From assembly GCF_000406165.1 (NCBI RefSeq), contig NZ_CM001977.1:4484354-4548353 (forward strand): a DNA stretch of 64,000 bases, given 5' to 3'. How positions within the stretch are numbered: the first letter of the stretch is position 1; each line of letters starts with the position of its first letter. Source of the DNA: Dickeya zeae NCPPB 2538. Lineage in GTDB: Bacteria; Pseudomonadota; Gammaproteobacteria; Enterobacterales; Enterobacteriaceae. Both the position numbers and the translations under genes were made by a program. The notes under the pieces are model-generated. The model saw only the letters and a program-made list of their open reading frames with translations. It had not been told where the DNA came from and ran no database searches. Shown piece by piece: positions 1-12,473 of this stretch.

Positions 1-296
<296 letters not shown>

Positions 297-316
297 TTTT
301 TCACAACACTACAACG

Positions 317-1119
<803 letters not shown>

Positions 1120-1133
1120 GGAGGGAGGGGCTG

Positions 1134-1667
1134 ATGTCTGAATTTGTCACGGTAGCTCGCCCCTACGCCAAAGCAGCTTTTGACTTTGCCGTTGAACACC
1201 AGGCGCTTGATCGCTGGCAGCAGATGCTGGCGTTCACTGCCGAAGTTGCGCGTAATGAACATATTGCCGGCATGCTGGCCGGAGCTATCGCTCCCCAGAC
1301 CATGGCGCAGACATTCATTACCGTGTGTGGTGAACAACTGGATGAAGCGGGCCAGAACCTGATCCGGGTGATGGCTGAAAACGGACGTTTGCCGGTGCTG
1401 CCTGAAGTACTGGAACAGTTTGTTCAATTGCGTGCGGAGCTGGAATCGACCGTGGATGTCGAGGTCATTTCCGCCGCCACGTTGAGCGAGCAGCAGTTAT
1501 CAGGGATAACCGCTGCAATGGAACAACGTCTGTCACGTAAAGTGAAGCTGAATTGCAAAATTGATAAGTCTGTTATGGCCGGCGTGGTAATTCGCGCAGG
1601 CGATATGGTGATAGACGGCAGTATTCGCGGTCGTCTGGAACGTCTGGCAGACGTCTTGCAGTCTTAA
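1134..1667 (+). CDS. atpH: ATP synthase F1 subunit delta
   Basis: This 177-residue soluble subunit links the top of the F1 head to the b stalk. It begins [19 protein letters not shown], the standard N-terminal helical domain of the OSCP/delta family. The C-terminal part carries the family region around [20 protein letters not shown], followed by [12 protein letters not shown] strong ribosome-binding sequence (GGAGGGAGG) lies just before the ATG. The gene is in the normal operon position, 12 bases before atpA. Confidence 0.98.
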   Translation: MSEFVTVARPYAKAAFDFAVEHQALDRWQQMLAFTAEVARNEHIAGMLAGAIAPQTMAQTFITVCGEQLDEAGQNLIRVMAENGRLPVLPEVLEQFVQLRAELESTVDVEVISAATLSEQQLSGITAAMEQRLSRKVKLNCKIDKSVMAGVVIRAGDMVIDGSIRGRLERLADVLQS

Positions 1668-1679
1668 GGGGACTGGAGC

Positions 1680-3221
1680 ATGCAACTGAATTCCACCGAA
1701 ATCAGTGAACTGATCAAGCAGCGGATTGCTCAGTTCAACGTTGTGAGCGAAGCTCATAACGAAGGTACGATTGTTTCCGTTAGTGACGGGATCATTCGCG
1801 TACACGGTCTGGCCGATGTAATGCAGGGTGAAATGATTTCCCTGCCGGGCAACCGTTACGCGATCGCACTGAACCTGGAGCGCGACTCCGTTGGTGCGGT
1901 AGTTATGGGTCCGTACGCGGATCTGGCTGAAGGCATGAAGGTTAAATGCACCGGCCGTATTCTGGAAGTGCCGGTTGGCCGTGGCCTGTTAGGCCGTGTG
2001 GTCAACACGCTGGGTGCACCCATCGACGGTAAAGGCCCGCTGGAACATGATGGCTTCTCTGCTGTAGAGACTATTGCACCGGGTGTTATCGATCGTCAGT
2101 CCGTTGATCAGCCGGTTCAGACCGGTTACAAGTCCGTGGACGCCATGATTCCAATCGGTCGTGGTCAGCGTGAGCTTGTCATCGGTGACCGTCAGACCGG
2201 TAAAACCGCGCTGGCGATTGATGCCATCATCAACCAGCGTGATTCCGGCATCAAATGTATTTATGTCGCTATCGGCCAGAAAGCGTCCACCATTGCTAAC
2301 GTGGTGCGTAAACTGGAAGAGCACGGCGCATTGGCCAACACTATCGTTGTGGTGGCAACTGCGTCTGAATCCGCTGCGTTGCAATACCTGGCACCGTATG
2401 CCGGTTGCGCCATGGGCGAATACTTCCGTGACCGCGGTGAAGATGCGCTGATTATTTATGATGACCTGTCTAAACAGGCTGTCGCTTATCGTCAGATTTC
2501 CCTGCTGCTTCGTCGTCCGCCAGGTCGTGAAGCTTATCCAGGTGACGTATTCTACCTGCACTCCCGTCTGCTGGAGCGTGCTGCGCGTGTTAACGCCGAG
2601 TACGTGGAAGCCTTCACTAAAGGTGAAGTGAAAGGACAAACCGGTTCTTTGACTGCTCTGCCGATCATCGAAACGCAGGCTGGCGACGTGTCCGCGTTCG
2701 TTCCGACCAACGTTATCTCGATTACCGATGGTCAGATCTTCCTGGAATCCAACCTGTTCAACTCCGGTATTCGTCCGGCGGTTAACCCAGGGATTTCCGT
2801 ATCCCGTGTGGGTGGCGCTGCACAGACCAAGATCATGAAGAAACTGTCCGGTGGTATTCGTACCGCGCTGGCACAGTACCGCGAACTGGCTGCGTTCTCC
2901 CAGTTTGCCTCCGATCTGGACGATGCAACCCGTAAACAGCTGAGCCACGGTCAGAAAGTGACCGAGCTGCTGAAACAGAAACAGTATGCGCCGATGTCTG
3001 TTGCGCAGCAGTCTCTGGTGCTGTTCGCGGCGGAACGCGGTTATCTGGAAGACGTTGAACTGGCGAAAGTTGGCAGCTTCGAAGCCGCACTGTTGGCTTA
3101 CGCCAGCCGTGAGCACGGCGAGCTTCTGCAGCAGATCGACCAGACTGGTGCTTATAACGATGAGATCGAGGGTAAATTCAAAGGCATCCTCGATACCTTT
3201 AAGGCAACCCAGTCCTGGTAA
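1680..3221 (+). CDS. atpA: ATP synthase F1 subunit alpha
   Basis: Alpha is the non-catalytic nucleotide-binding subunit of the F1 hexamer. The 513-residue product has the same length as in E. coli. It shows the beta-barrel N-terminal domain, the Walker A motif GDRQTGKT at about 169-176, the Walker B region [12 protein letters not shown], and the alpha/beta signature [13 protein letters not shown]. The N-terminus [16 protein letters not shown] is the segment that docks with subunit delta. No irregularity was seen. Confidence 0.99.
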   Translation: MQLNSTEISELIKQRIAQFNVVSEAHNEGTIVSVSDGIIRVHGLADVMQGEMISLPGNRYAIALNLERDSVGAVVMGPYADLAEGMKVKCTGRILEVPVGRGLLGRVVNTLGAPIDGKGPLEHDGFSAVETIAPGVIDRQSVDQPVQTGYKSVDAMIPIGRGQRELVIGDRQTGKTALAIDAIINQRDSGIKCIYVAIGQKASTIANVVRKLEEHGALANTIVVVATASESAALQYLAPYAGCAMGEYFRDRGEDALIIYDDLSKQAVAYRQISLLLRRPPGREAYPGDVFYLHSRLLERAARVNAEYVEAFTKGEVKGQTGSLTALPIIETQAGDVSAFVPTNVISITDGQIFLESNLFNSGIRPAVNPGISVSRVGGAAQTKIMKKLSGGIRTALAQYRELAAFSQFASDLDDATRKQLSHGQKVTELLKQKQYAPMSVAQQSLVLFAAERGYLEDVELAKVGSFEAALLAYASREHGELLQQIDQTGAYNDEIEGKFKGILDTFKATQSW

Positions 3222-3274
3222 CGCCCCGTGGCCTGCCTTAACGGCAGGCCGCTAGGCATTGAGGAGAAGCTAAG

Positions 3275-4138
3275 ATGGCCGGCGCAAAAGAGATACGTAG
3301 TAAGATCGGAAGCGTCCAGAACACGCAGAAGATCACCAAAGCGATGGAAATGGTCGCCGCTTCCAAAATGCGTAAATCGCAGGATCGTATGGCGGCCAGC
3401 CGTCCTTATGCGGAAACCATACGCAAAGTGATTGGTCACCTTGCGTTAGGGAATCTGGAATATAAACACCCGTACCTGGAAGAGCGTGACGTTAAACGCG
3501 TCGGGTATCTGGTGGTGTCTACCGACCGTGGCCTGTGCGGCGGCCTGAACATTAACCTGTTCAAGAAGCTGCTGGGTGATATGAAAGCCTGGAACGAAAA
3601 AGGCGCCGAGATTGATTTGGCGATGATTGGTTCCAAAGGGGTTTCTTTCTTCGGTTCTGTAGGCGCAAACATTGTTGCTCAGGTTACCGGCATGGGGGAT
3701 AACCCTTCGTTGTCCGAACTGATCGGGCCGGTGAAAGTCATGCTGCAGGCCTACGACGAAGGTCGTCTGGACAAACTGTACGTGGTGAGCAACAAGTTCA
3801 TCAATACCATGTCTCAGGTTCCACAAGTTGTTCAGCTGCTGCCATTGCCCCCGGCAGAAGAAGGCGAGCTGACGAAGAAATCCTGGGATTACCTGTATGA
3901 ACCCGATCCTAAGTCGCTACTGGATACCCTGTTGCGCCGCTATGTGGAGTCTCAGGTTTATCAGGGCGTCGTAGAAAACCTGGCCAGTGAACAGGCCGCG
4001 CGAATGGTAGCGATGAAAGCCGCAACAGATAACGGCGGCAACCTGATCAAAGAGCTGCAGTTGGTTTACAACAAGGCTCGTCAGGCAAGCATCACTCAGG
4101 AACTCACCGAAATCGTATCGGGAGCCTCCGCGGTTTAA
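3275..4138 (+). CDS. atpG: ATP synthase F1 subunit gamma
   Basis: Gamma is the central rotating shaft that couples c-ring rotation to catalysis in the beta subunits. The 287-residue product starts [20 protein letters not shown], the N-terminal coiled-coil helix. It ends with the matching C-terminal helix, including [18 protein letters not shown] and the family signature [13 protein letters not shown] ribosome site (GAGGAG) precedes the ATG. A 53-base spacer separates it from atpA. Confidence 0.99.
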   Translation: MAGAKEIRSKIGSVQNTQKITKAMEMVAASKMRKSQDRMAASRPYAETIRKVIGHLALGNLEYKHPYLEERDVKRVGYLVVSTDRGLCGGLNINLFKKLLGDMKAWNEKGAEIDLAMIGSKGVSFFGSVGANIVAQVTGMGDNPSLSELIGPVKVMLQAYDEGRLDKLYVVSNKFINTMSQVPQVVQLLPLPPAEEGELTKKSWDYLYEPDPKSLLDTLLRRYVESQVYQGVVENLASEQAARMVAMKAATDNGGNLIKELQLVYNKARQASITQELTEIVSGASAV

Positions 4139-5569
<1,431 letters not shown>

Positions 5570-5589
5570 CGCCTTGATAGGAGGGTGAT

Positions 5590-6012
5590 ATGGCTGCTAT
5601 GACTTACCATCTGGATGTCGTTAGTGCGGAACAGGCAATGTTTTCCGGTCTGGTGCAGAAAATCCAGGTGACCGGTAGCGAAGGCGAACTGGGAATTTAT
5701 CCTGGCCACGCCCCCCTGCTCACGGCCATTAAGCCTGGTATGGTGCGCATTGTTAAACAGCACGGCGAAGAAGAGTATATCTACCTGTCCGGCGGTATCC
5801 TTGAGGTACAACCGAATATGGTGACCGTGCTGTCCGATACCGCCATTCGTGGGCAGGATCTTGATGAAGCGCGTGCGCTGGAAGCGAAGCGCAGAGCCGA
5901 AGAGCATATCCGCAATTCACACGGTGATGTGGATTATGCTCAAGCCTCTGCCGATTTGGCAAAAGCCATTGCCAAACTGCGCGTCATTGAGCTGACCAAA
6001 AAAGCGATGTAA
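5590..6012 (+). CDS. atpC: ATP synthase F1 subunit epsilon
   Basis: Epsilon binds gamma at the base of the shaft and inhibits hydrolysis by F1. The 140-residue product has the N-terminal beta sandwich (about 1-85, with [20 protein letters not shown]) and the C-terminal helical hairpin rich in Ala, Lys and Glu. It has one extra Ala after the initiator ([10 protein letters not shown]) compared with the E. coli protein. The ribosome site TAGGAGGG is strong. The gene ends the operon and is followed by two terminators. Confidence 0.98.
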   Translation: MAAMTYHLDVVSAEQAMFSGLVQKIQVTGSEGELGIYPGHAPLLTAIKPGMVRIVKQHGEEEYIYLSGGILEVQPNMVTVLSDTAIRGQDLDEARALEAKRRAEEHIRNSHGDVDYAQASADLAKAIAKLRVIELTKKAM

Positions 6013-6042
6013 CAGATGCTGATGTAACTATCATGCAGATGT

Positions 6043-6075
6043 AAAAAAGCCAGCTGATTCAAGCTGGCTTTTTTT
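6043..6075. terminator. Bidirectional terminator between atpC and pelX
   Basis: An inverted repeat AGCCAGCT-GATTCA-AGCTGGCT is flanked by an A-run on the left and a T-run on the right. It therefore has a U-tract on both strands and could end both the atp operon and the convergent pelX transcript. Confidence 0.9.
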
Positions 6076-6089
6076 ATGGCTGGGAGCAG

Positions 6090-6125
6090 AGAGACGGCTG
6101 TTGAAAGACTCCGTCTCTTTGTTTT
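6090..6125 (+). terminator. Second hairpin with T-rich tail after atpC
   Basis: GAGACGG and CCGTCTC form a 7-bp stem with a 13-base loop, followed by TTTGTTTTT on the plus strand. It probably backs up the stronger terminator 15 bases upstream. Confidence 0.55.
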
Positions 6126-6140
6126 TATCGGTTGCGGCAA

Positions 6141-8345
6141 TTATTTCTTTTTCAGGAAATCACCCAACTGCAGATTGCCTTTTTCATCACGGCTAAATAC
6201 CGCAGGGATCGCGACGGATTTATAATTGGCCGTTGTGATCTCTTTCCCCTCGCTGTTGAGCGAACGGTTATTTTTGATGAAGTAATTGCTGGCATCTACT
6301 CTGCCGACGACAGCGTCATCATATTTGCCAGGGTGAGTGCGCAGTGAAATATTGTTTTTGAAAATGCCTTGTTTTTCCGGGCCATAGTAAGGACTTGGCC
6401 GGAAGATAAAGTTAAAGCGCACGTTATCCAGCGCGATATTGTTGGTGACCTGCAGTGCGCCGGGGTTGAAGTTGTCGCTAAACCCGTCCATGTGGTTACC
6501 GATAGCAATGCTATTTTTCACCTGATGTGCGACAGGCTGGCCTTCACCACCCAGCTTGAAGCCATTGCTGGTGTTGTTGAGCGAGATGGAATTCTCGATC
6601 AACACCGCGCCATTCGGGCCATCCTCAATTTTGTTAAACAGGTCGAAGCCGTCATCAACGTTGTCATGGGAGAAGGCACCGCGAATGACGTTACCCTCGC
6701 CAACCCGCATTTTTATTGCGAAACCATCGGCGTCTTTTTTACTCGGGTCCTGATTACTGTGGGATTCTGAATTCAGGATCAGGTTATAACTAGCCCATAA
6801 CGGACGACCTACGTTATCGCTGGACGAAACCTGAATACCGGTATTATCGCAGTGGTGTGCCAGTACCCGTTCAATCTGATTGTGGCTACCTTCAATGCGG
6901 AAACTCTTTTCTGTGATTTCGACCCCTTTGACTTTCCAATAGCTGGCGTTGAGTTGCAGGCCGTGGAAAACCACTTTTTTGTCTGCTGGCATCAGCGTTT
7001 TAATGCCTCTGGCGTTACCGCTGGCACTGACCGGGATAACGGTCGCGCTGTAATCGCCATCCATCAGCCATACTGTGCCACCAGCAGGTAACGCAGTAAT
7101 GGCTGTTTTAATATCCAATGGTGCGTTCTTGCTACCATTGTTGCCCGCTTTACCTTCCGGTGAGACATACAGGTTTTTGGCGTCGGCCAGCGTAATTTTT
7201 TCTACACTGAACGAGGTGTCTTTCGCGGTTCTGTCTTCACCTTCGTCAGGAATATAGACCAGTTTGAAATCAGATTTTGGCTGCGTCAGCCTGGTCGTCA
7301 GAGAGAAGTAATCCCCGGCTCGAGCATGTTGTGGTTTACCCAACGATTTGCCGTTTTGAAATACTTCTATCGTTCCGTTGTAATTCACCCGCGCCTGTAC
7401 CGGATAGGTATCACTGGTAGCAAGTGACGAGGAGGCAACCTGCAACAACGGCGCCGTGGTTTCCGCTTTGAATGGTGCGGAAGGTATCGTGTTGGCTGGA
7501 CTGGTGGTCAGACTGGCGTTACTGATGGTTATTTTCGCATTACGTGAGGCGAAGAATCCCACGTAGTAGTGGTTCTTATCTTGCTGGGTAACGAGATCCG
7601 CCCCTTTTATGGTTTTACTGACCCACTGGTCGCTGCCCTTAGGCGCATAAGAGGTGATGAAGCCATCGTTGGTGCGTTCCAGTTTCAGGCGAAATGTCGG
7701 GGTTTGCTCCAGATTAATTTTCTCCTGATAGCTGGTGCGGGTAATTTCTGCGTTGGTATTACCCCAGGGTTGCGTTACGCCATCGCGGCTAATGAGCTGC
7801 ATTTTTACATCGGTTTTCGATTTTTTGTCCTGCGTCATAATGGCGTTCATCACCATGTTTGATGCCGCGGGAAACTCTTCATACCCTTCTTTCAACGGCT
7901 CCTGCCGGGGAACGCCAAGGATATCGCGAACTAACAGACCGGCCCCTTCCTGGGCATTGGGTTTGGCGTCGTTTTCCGGACCGAACTGATCGACGGTGAC
8001 GTCAGATTGCAATGTGAAATTCACATTGGCAGGCAATTGCGTATAGAAAAAGGTCAGGCCGTCATGGGTGTTGGCGATTTTTCCTCCCCGACTTTCGATA
8101 GTAACCGGAGAAGCCAGACTGGCTTTATCATTAACGGTCAGCTTTTTACCGTTGATGGTAACGTCATTGACACCTACTTTTCCCGGCACTACGTTGGTGG
8201 CGAAGTTCACATCGGTAGACTGACCAAACGCGATGCTGTGCCACACTGGTGCGGCATCCTGAGTGGTGGCAAAGGCGGTGTGGGAACCCAGAAGCAAAAG
8301 CGAATTAAGGGCGACAGAGAGTAGCCCCGAAGTAGCGTATTTCAT
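6141..8345 (-). CDS. pelX: Periplasmic exopolygalacturonate lyase, PL9 family
   Basis: The 734-residue protein cleaves pectate or oligogalacturonides by beta-elimination and, by family knowledge, releases unsaturated digalacturonate in the periplasm. A signal peptide ends near residue 26 (GSHTAFA). Residues 30-390 form a beta-rich N-terminal region. From about 391 (NLYVSPEGKAGNNGS) a right-handed beta-helix begins. The PL9 active-site region is visible as KKDADGFAIK at 536-545, giving candidate calcium ligands Asp538 and Asp540 and a candidate catalytic Lys545, with DNVDDGFD at 561-568. The length fits PelX (about 740-750) rather than the shorter secreted PelL. It stands alone on the minus strand between atpC and glmU, with KdgR-like operators upstream. 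Confidence 0.92.
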   Translation of the reverse strand: MKYATSGLLSVALNSLLLLGSHTAFATTQDAAPVWHSIAFGQSTDVNFATNVVPGKVGVNDVTINGKKLTVNDKASLASPVTIESRGGKIANTHDGLTFFYTQLPANVNFTLQSDVTVDQFGPENDAKPNAQEGAGLLVRDILGVPRQEPLKEGYEEFPAASNMVMNAIMTQDKKSKTDVKMQLISRDGVTQPWGNTNAEITRTSYQEKINLEQTPTFRLKLERTNDGFITSYAPKGSDQWVSKTIKGADLVTQQDKNHYYVGFFASRNAKITISNASLTTSPANTIPSAPFKAETTAPLLQVASSSLATSDTYPVQARVNYNGTIEVFQNGKSLGKPQHARAGDYFSLTTRLTQPKSDFKLVYIPDEGEDRTAKDTSFSVEKITLADAKNLYVSPEGKAGNNGSKNAPLDIKTAITALPAGGTVWLMDGDYSATVIPVSASGNARGIKTLMPADKKVVFHGLQLNASYWKVKGVEITEKSFRIEGSHNQIERVLAHHCDNTGIQVSSSDNVGRPLWASYNLILNSESHSNQDPSKKDADGFAIKMRVGEGNVIRGAFSHDNVDDGFDLFNKIEDGPNGAVLIENSISLNNTSNGFKLGGEGQPVAHQVKNSIAIGNHMDGFSDNFNPGALQVTNNIALDNVRFNFIFRPSPYYGPEKQGIFKNNISLRTHPGKYDDAVVGRVDASNYFIKNNRSLNSEGKEITTANYKSVAIPAVFSRDEKGNLQLGDFLKKK

Positions 8346-8386
8346 ATTTTCCCCATCATTATTTGTTTTGAGTAACGCATTATCTC

Positions 8387-8410
8387 AAAAAATGAAACGC
8401 TGTTTCTTTT
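8387..8410 (-). promoter_or_regulatory. KdgR operator (proximal to pelX)
   Basis: AATGAAAC-GCT-GTTTCTTTT is an imperfect palindrome of half-sites (G)AAAC/GTTTC separated by three bases and flanked by A- and T-runs. This matches the known layout of KdgR boxes in pectinase genes of Dickeya. Its centre is about 53 bases upstream of the pelX start codon. It would make pelX inducible by pectin breakdown products such as 2-keto-3-deoxygluconate. Confidence 0.75.
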
Positions 8411-8443
8411 GTTGCTTCACAAACCGAACGATGAAATTCACTT

Positions 8444-8466
8444 AATGAAACACTTGGTTTCATTTT
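8444..8466. promoter_or_regulatory. Second KdgR-like palindrome with wider spacing
   Basis: AATGAAAC-ACTTG-GTTTCATT is a perfect 8-base inverted repeat around a five-base centre. The half-sites are identical to KdgR half-sites, but the spacing is two bases longer than in the proximal copy. It could be an auxiliary KdgR site or the site of another regulator. Only the symmetry and similarity are seen. Confidence 0.5.
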
Positions 8467-8737
8467 GTCGTATATGTCCCGGTTCGATGAAACGATCGCT
8501 CGTTGTTATGCCATGTACAGACTCTTGTTATTGCAGGAGACATTGAGGGGGGGACGTTTTGCATTACCTAAATCCTGCCGGGTTGGGTAAACTCACGTTA
8601 ATACGTTTTTTCAGCCTGGAGTAGGTGTGGTGACGTATTTTTCGCTGAAAAATATGTAGTAATCCGGGGTAATAACGGGTTTACTTTCGTTCGTCCGTAC
8701 TCAATTGGACACCATTCAGTTTTTAGTCAGGATGCCT

Positions 8738-10108
8738 ATGTCAAACAGTGCAATGAGCGTGGTTATCCTTGCCGCCGGCAAGGGAACCCGCATGTATTCC
8801 GATCTTCCCAAAGTGCTTCACCCTCTGGCGGGTAAACCGATTGTTCAGCATGTGATCGATGCGGCGAAAGGTGTCGGTGCCCGGTGTATTCATCTGGTGT
8901 ACGGACACGGTGCGGACCTGATTCGCGAAACGCTGACGGAAACATCGTTGAATTGGGTATTGCAAGCCGAGCAGTTGGGAACGGGCCATGCGGTGCAGCA
9001 AGCGGCCGATGGGTTTGACGATAACGAAGACATTCTGATTCTGTACGGCGATGTGCCGCTGATCTCTCCTGCCACGTTGCAGCGCCTGGCCGCCGCCAAA
9101 CCGCAAGGCGGGATTGGCTTGCTGACCGTCAATCTGGCTGACCCTACCGGTTATGGCCGTATTGTGCGCGAGAACGGCGACGTGGTGGGGATCGTGGAAC
9201 ACAAAGATGCCACCGAGCAGCAGCGTACCATTACGGAAATCAACACCGGTATTTTGGTGGCCGGCGGTCGTGATTTGAAGCGTTGGTTAAGCCAGCTCAA
9301 TAATCACAATGTACAGGGTGAATATTATCTTACCGATATCATCGCCATGGCGTCACAAGAAGGCCAGCGGGTAGTGGCGGTACAACCGTCGCGTCTGAGT
9401 GAGGTGGAAGGCATCAATAACCGTCTGCAACTGGCAACGCTGGAGCGCACTTACCAGCGCGAACAGGCGGAGCAGCTGCTGCTGGCGGGGGTCATGTTGC
9501 TGGATCCGGCTCGTTTTGATTTACGTGGCGAACTGGTGCACGGGCGTGATGTGACTATCGATACCAACGTCATTCTGGAAGGCCGGGTGACGCTGGGTAA
9601 TCGGGTTAAAATTGGTACGGGCTGTGTGATTAAAAACAGTGAGATCGGCGATGATTGCGAACTCAGCCCGTACACCGTGGTGGAAAATGCGGTGTTGCAA
9701 GCGCGCTGTACTGTTGGGCCGTTCGCCCGCCTGCGACCCGGTGCTGTGCTGGAAGAAGAAGCGCACGTCGGTAATTTCGTCGAATTGAAAAAAGCGCGTC
9801 TTGGTAAAGGGTCGAAGGCCGGTCACCTGACGTATCTCGGCGATGCGGACATTGGCTCTGGCGTGAATATTGGCGCGGGTGTGATTACCTGTAATTACGA
9901 TGGCGCGAATAAGCACCAGACGGTGATTGGTGATGATGTGTTTGTCGGCTCGGATAGTCAGTTGATAGCGCCTGTTAAGGTGGCTAACGGCGCGACTATT
10001 GGGGCTGGGACTACTGTCACCCGTGAGGTGGGGGAAAATGAGCTGGCCATTAGCCGTGTGAAGCAAACCCATATCAGCGGTTGGATACGCCCGGTAAAGA
10101 AAAAATAA
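8738..10108 (+). CDS. glmU: Bifunctional UDP-GlcNAc pyrophosphorylase / GlcN-1-P acetyltransferase
   Basis: GlmU acetylates glucosamine-1-phosphate and couples GlcNAc-1-P to UTP, giving UDP-GlcNAc for peptidoglycan and LPS. Starting at ATG 8738 ([16 protein letters not shown]) the protein has 456 residues, exactly the E. coli length. An upstream TTG in frame at 8705 has no family support. The N-terminal uridyltransferase domain (about 1-230) shows the nucleotide-binding [18 protein letters not shown] and LYGDVPL. The C-terminal part is a left-handed beta-helix with hexapeptide repeats and [20 protein letters not shown]. It precedes glmS in the normal order. Confidence 0.98.
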   Translation: MSNSAMSVVILAAGKGTRMYSDLPKVLHPLAGKPIVQHVIDAAKGVGARCIHLVYGHGADLIRETLTETSLNWVLQAEQLGTGHAVQQAADGFDDNEDILILYGDVPLISPATLQRLAAAKPQGGIGLLTVNLADPTGYGRIVRENGDVVGIVEHKDATEQQRTITEINTGILVAGGRDLKRWLSQLNNHNVQGEYYLTDIIAMASQEGQRVVAVQPSRLSEVEGINNRLQLATLERTYQREQAEQLLLAGVMLLDPARFDLRGELVHGRDVTIDTNVILEGRVTLGNRVKIGTGCVIKNSEIGDDCELSPYTVVENAVLQARCTVGPFARLRPGAVLEEEAHVGNFVELKKARLGKGSKAGHLTYLGDADIGSGVNIGAGVITCNYDGANKHQTVIGDDVFVGSDSQLIAPVKVANGATIGAGTTVTREVGENELAISRVKQTHISGWIRPVKKK

Positions 10109-10116
10109 TCGTCTTA

Positions 10117-10172
10117 CTCCCTCGGATTCGGTTTTCTGCGCAGTCGCATGAAGGCGTACCGATCCGAGGGAG
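10117..10172 (+). repeat. Inverted repeat in the glmU-glmS spacer
   Basis: CTCCCTCGGAT and ATCCGAGGGAG are perfect 11-base complements separated by 34 bases. The transcript could form a long stem between glmU and glmS. The corresponding E. coli region is where RNase E cuts the glmUS message and the small RNA GlmZ acts on glmS. I could not recognise the GlmZ pairing site itself. Confidence 0.6.
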
Positions 10173-10176
10173 AACA

Positions 10177-10193
10177 CGTCTTGGTATAAGACG
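10177..10193 (+). repeat. Small hairpin in the glmS leader
   Basis: CGTCTT-GGTAT-AAGACG forms a 6-bp stem followed by GTTTTGC. It lies about 150 bases before glmS. It may contribute to processing or attenuation of the glmUS transcript; that role is inference. Confidence 0.4.
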
Positions 10194-10342
10194 GTTTTGC
10201 CCTGTGTTCCTGGTGGGAATTCAGGGCAAAACATAAAAATCCCCACTCTCTACAAGGCTCGGGGAATCCGGAAAAAACCGGAACAATCAGGTCTAAAGAC
10301 ATCGTGGTGACACAATATGTCACGTTTACAGGAATACAACCG

Positions 10343-12178
10343 ATGTGTGGAATTGTAGGCGCTGTTGCGCAACGAGATATTGCTGAGATCCTGCTGGAGG
10401 GGCTACGCCGCCTCGAGTACCGTGGTTACGACTCTGCCGGTCTGGCGGTGGTGAATAGTGAAGGGTCTGTGTCCCGCCTGCGCCGTCTGGGTAAAGTGCA
10501 GGTGCTGGCTCAGGCGGCGGAAGAGCATCCGCTGTTGGGCGGAACCGGTATCGCCCACACCCGTTGGGCGACCCACGGTGAACCGTCTGAGCAGAACGCT
10601 CACCCGCATGTGTCTGGCGACATTATTGTGGTGCACAACGGTATCATTGAAAATCATGAGCCGCTGCGCGAGTTACTGGTATCCCGTGGTTATCATTTTG
10701 TTTCCGAAACAGATACGGAAGTGGTGGCACATCTGGTGCACTGGGAACAGCAGCAGAACGGTGGTTCGTTGCTGGATATCGTACAGCGCGTGATCCCACA
10801 ACTGCGCGGCGCGTATGGCATGGTCCTGATGGATAGCCGTGACCCCAGCGTACTGGTTGCTGCACGCTCTGGTAGCCCGTTGGTGATTGGCCGTGGTGTC
10901 GGTGAAAACTTTATCGCTTCCGATCAGCTGGCATTGCTGCCGGTAACCCGTCGCTTTATCTTCCTGGAAGAGGGTGACATCGCCGAAGTCACGCGTCGTA
11001 CCGTGCGCATCGTTAACCGCCAGGGGCAGGACGTTCAGCGCGAAGAAATTGAATCAAAGGTACAGTACGATGCTGGCGACAAAGGCGCGTACCGTCACTA
11101 CATGCAAAAAGAGATCTACGAACAGCCGATGGCGATTAAAAACACCCTGGAAGGGCGTTTTAGTCACGGCGAGATCAACCTGTCCGAATTAGGCCCGCAA
11201 GCGGATGCGCTGCTGGCACAGGTTCAGCATATTCAGATTATTGCCTGCGGTACGTCCTATAACTCCGGTATGGTGTCGCGCTACTGGTTTGAGTCGCTGG
11301 CGGGGATTCCGTGTGATGTGGAAATCGCTTCAGAATTCCGTTATCGCAAACCGGCAGTCCGCCCCAATAGCCTGATGATTACCCTGTCCCAGTCCGGTGA
11401 AACCGCCGATACGCTGGCGGCATTGCGTTTGTCGAAAGAACTGGGGTATCTGGGGTCGCTGGCGATTTGTAACGTAGCGGGTTCGTCGCTGGTGCGTGAA
11501 TCGGATCTGGCGCTGATGACCCGTGCTGGTACCGAAATTGGCGTGGCATCCACCAAGGCATTCACAACACAATTGACGGTGTTGCTGATGCTGGTGGCGC
11601 GCATCGGTCGCCTGCGTGGTATGGAAGCCCGTATCGAGCAGGATATTGTGCATGCGTTGCAGGCATTACCGGCACGTATCGAACAGATGCTGTCGCAAGA
11701 CAAGCTGATCGAGTCGCTGGCGGAAGGTTTCTCCGATAAACATCACGCATTGTTCCTGGGCCGTGGCGACCAGTACCCGATTGCGATGGAAGGGGCGCTC
11801 AAACTCAAGGAGATTTCCTACATCCATGCGGAAGCTTATGCAGCAGGTGAGCTGAAACACGGGCCGCTGGCATTGATCGATGCCGATATGCCAGTCGTCG
11901 TGGTCGCACCCAACAACGATCTGTTGGAAAAACTGAAATCCAACATCGAGGAAGTGCGTGCACGTGGCGGCGAACTTTACGTGTTTGCTGATGAACAGGC
12001 TGGGTTCACCTCTGATAGCGACATGATGAAGATCATCCAGTTGCCGCATGTAGAAGAAGTGATTGCACCGATCTTCTACACCGTGCCGCTGCAACTGCTG
12101 TCTTATCATGTCGCCTTAATTAAAGGCACCGACGTAGACCAGCCGCGCAACCTGGCGAAATCGGTGACGGTGGAGTGA
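10343..12178 (+). CDS. glmS: Glutamine-fructose-6-phosphate aminotransferase (isomerizing)
   Basis: GlmS makes glucosamine-6-phosphate from fructose-6-phosphate and glutamine, the first step of amino-sugar synthesis. The start is fixed at ATG 10343, because the N-terminal nucleophile Cys must follow Met directly (MCGIVGAV). This gives 611 residues. The glutaminase domain (about 1-240) has [18 protein letters not shown] and the C-terminal half has two SIS domains with [17 protein letters not shown] and ASTKAFTTQ. The C-terminus [11 protein letters not shown] is typical. A hairpin-rich spacer separates it from glmU. Confidence 0.98.
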   Translation: MCGIVGAVAQRDIAEILLEGLRRLEYRGYDSAGLAVVNSEGSVSRLRRLGKVQVLAQAAEEHPLLGGTGIAHTRWATHGEPSEQNAHPHVSGDIIVVHNGIIENHEPLRELLVSRGYHFVSETDTEVVAHLVHWEQQQNGGSLLDIVQRVIPQLRGAYGMVLMDSRDPSVLVAARSGSPLVIGRGVGENFIASDQLALLPVTRRFIFLEEGDIAEVTRRTVRIVNRQGQDVQREEIESKVQYDAGDKGAYRHYMQKEIYEQPMAIKNTLEGRFSHGEINLSELGPQADALLAQVQHIQIIACGTSYNSGMVSRYWFESLAGIPCDVEIASEFRYRKPAVRPNSLMITLSQSGETADTLAALRLSKELGYLGSLAICNVAGSSLVRESDLALMTRAGTEIGVASTKAFTTQLTVLLMLVARIGRLRGMEARIEQDIVHALQALPARIEQMLSQDKLIESLAEGFSDKHHALFLGRGDQYPIAMEGALKLKEISYIHAEAYAAGELKHGPLALIDADMPVVVVAPNNDLLEKLKSNIEEVRARGGELYVFADEQAGFTSDSDMMKIIQLPHVEEVIAPIFYTVPLQLLSYHVALIKGTDVDQPRNLAKSVTVE

Positions 12179-12205
12179 CCATAGCGTCAGTTTTTCCCCG
12201 TATCT
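12120..12205 (+). other. Putative attTn7 (end of glmS and adjacent insertion point)
   Basis: The last codons of glmS (CTGGCGAAATCGGTGACGGT) are nearly the same as the E. coli segment bound by Tn7 TnsD, which directs insertion about 25 bases past the stop codon. No Tn7 end sequence was seen between 12179 and 12470. The site appears unoccupied by Tn7, although an accessory gene block begins shortly after it. Confidence 0.5.
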
Positions 12206-12228
12206 GAGCTTTTTTTCACGCTGACTTG

Positions 12229-12248
12229 ATGACGGAAGCCGTCATTTT
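12229..12248 (+). terminator. Hairpin terminator 1 after glmS
   Basis: ATGACGG-AAG-CCGTCAT followed by TTTC forms a compact 7-bp stem 50 bases after the glmS stop. Confidence 0.6.
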
Positions 12249-12265
12249 CAGGATGTGAAACCAAC

Positions 12266-12296
12266 AAAAGGTGGTCTGGTAACAGGCCACCTTTTC
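12266..12296 (+). terminator. Hairpin terminator 2 after glmS
   Basis: AAAAGGTGG-TCTGGTAACAGG-CCACCTTTTCTC has a long GC stem flanked by A- and T-runs. It is the more convincing terminator of the glmUS unit. Confidence 0.8.
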
Positions 12297-12350
12297 TCAT
12301 TTTTGGAAGCTTATTTTTGAGACATTAATCAGTTAGTTTTCTGATAAATT

Positions 12351-12380
12351 TTGTCAATTTGTGCCTGTTTTGTGTAAGAT
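12351..12380 (+). promoter_or_regulatory. Candidate sigma-70 promoter for the lipoprotein gene
   Basis: TTGTCA (12351) and TAAGAT (12375) are separated by 18 bases and lie about 95 bases before the start codon at 12474. The match is to consensus only; no start site is known. Confidence 0.5.
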
Positions 12381-12473
12381 AGCTTCAATGATGCGCACCT
12401 TTTAGGTCGTATCGGAAGCTGATCCTTGAGCTTTTCAGGCAGCGTAATTGTTGATTTTATTGACAGGGACTCT

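Larger units (their letters stand above)
8346..8737. promoter_or_regulatory. pelX / glmU divergent intergenic region
   Basis: This 392-base spacer separates the pelX start from the glmU start. The pelX-proximal 120 bases are AT-rich and contain the two KdgR-like palindromes listed separately. The glmU-proximal half (8520-8737) includes TTTCGCTGAAAAATATG and a GGGGGGACG stretch. I could not assign a firm glmU promoter or other element there. Confidence 0.5.

Noticed and set aside
1989..3116. Long minus-strand open frames opposite atpA
   Set aside because: They are antisense to a well-supported gene, have no family likeness and reflect codon bias.
6852..7862. Plus-strand frames within pelX
   Set aside because: Antisense to pelX with no recognisable domains.
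8011..8027. Perfect palindrome AATGTGAAATTCACATT inside pelX
   Set aside because: It resembles a CRP site (TGTGA/TCACA), but the arms are separated by three bases instead of six. It lies well inside the coding region and codes for normal residues, so it was not listed as an operator.
8705..8737. Longer GlmU start (TTG at 8705)
   Set aside because: The extra 11 residues have no family match; ATG 8738 gives the exact usual length and has a ribosome site.
12179..12470. Tn7 insertion right after glmS
   Set aside because: No Tn7 end sequence or transposase genes were seen, only the conserved target and terminators.
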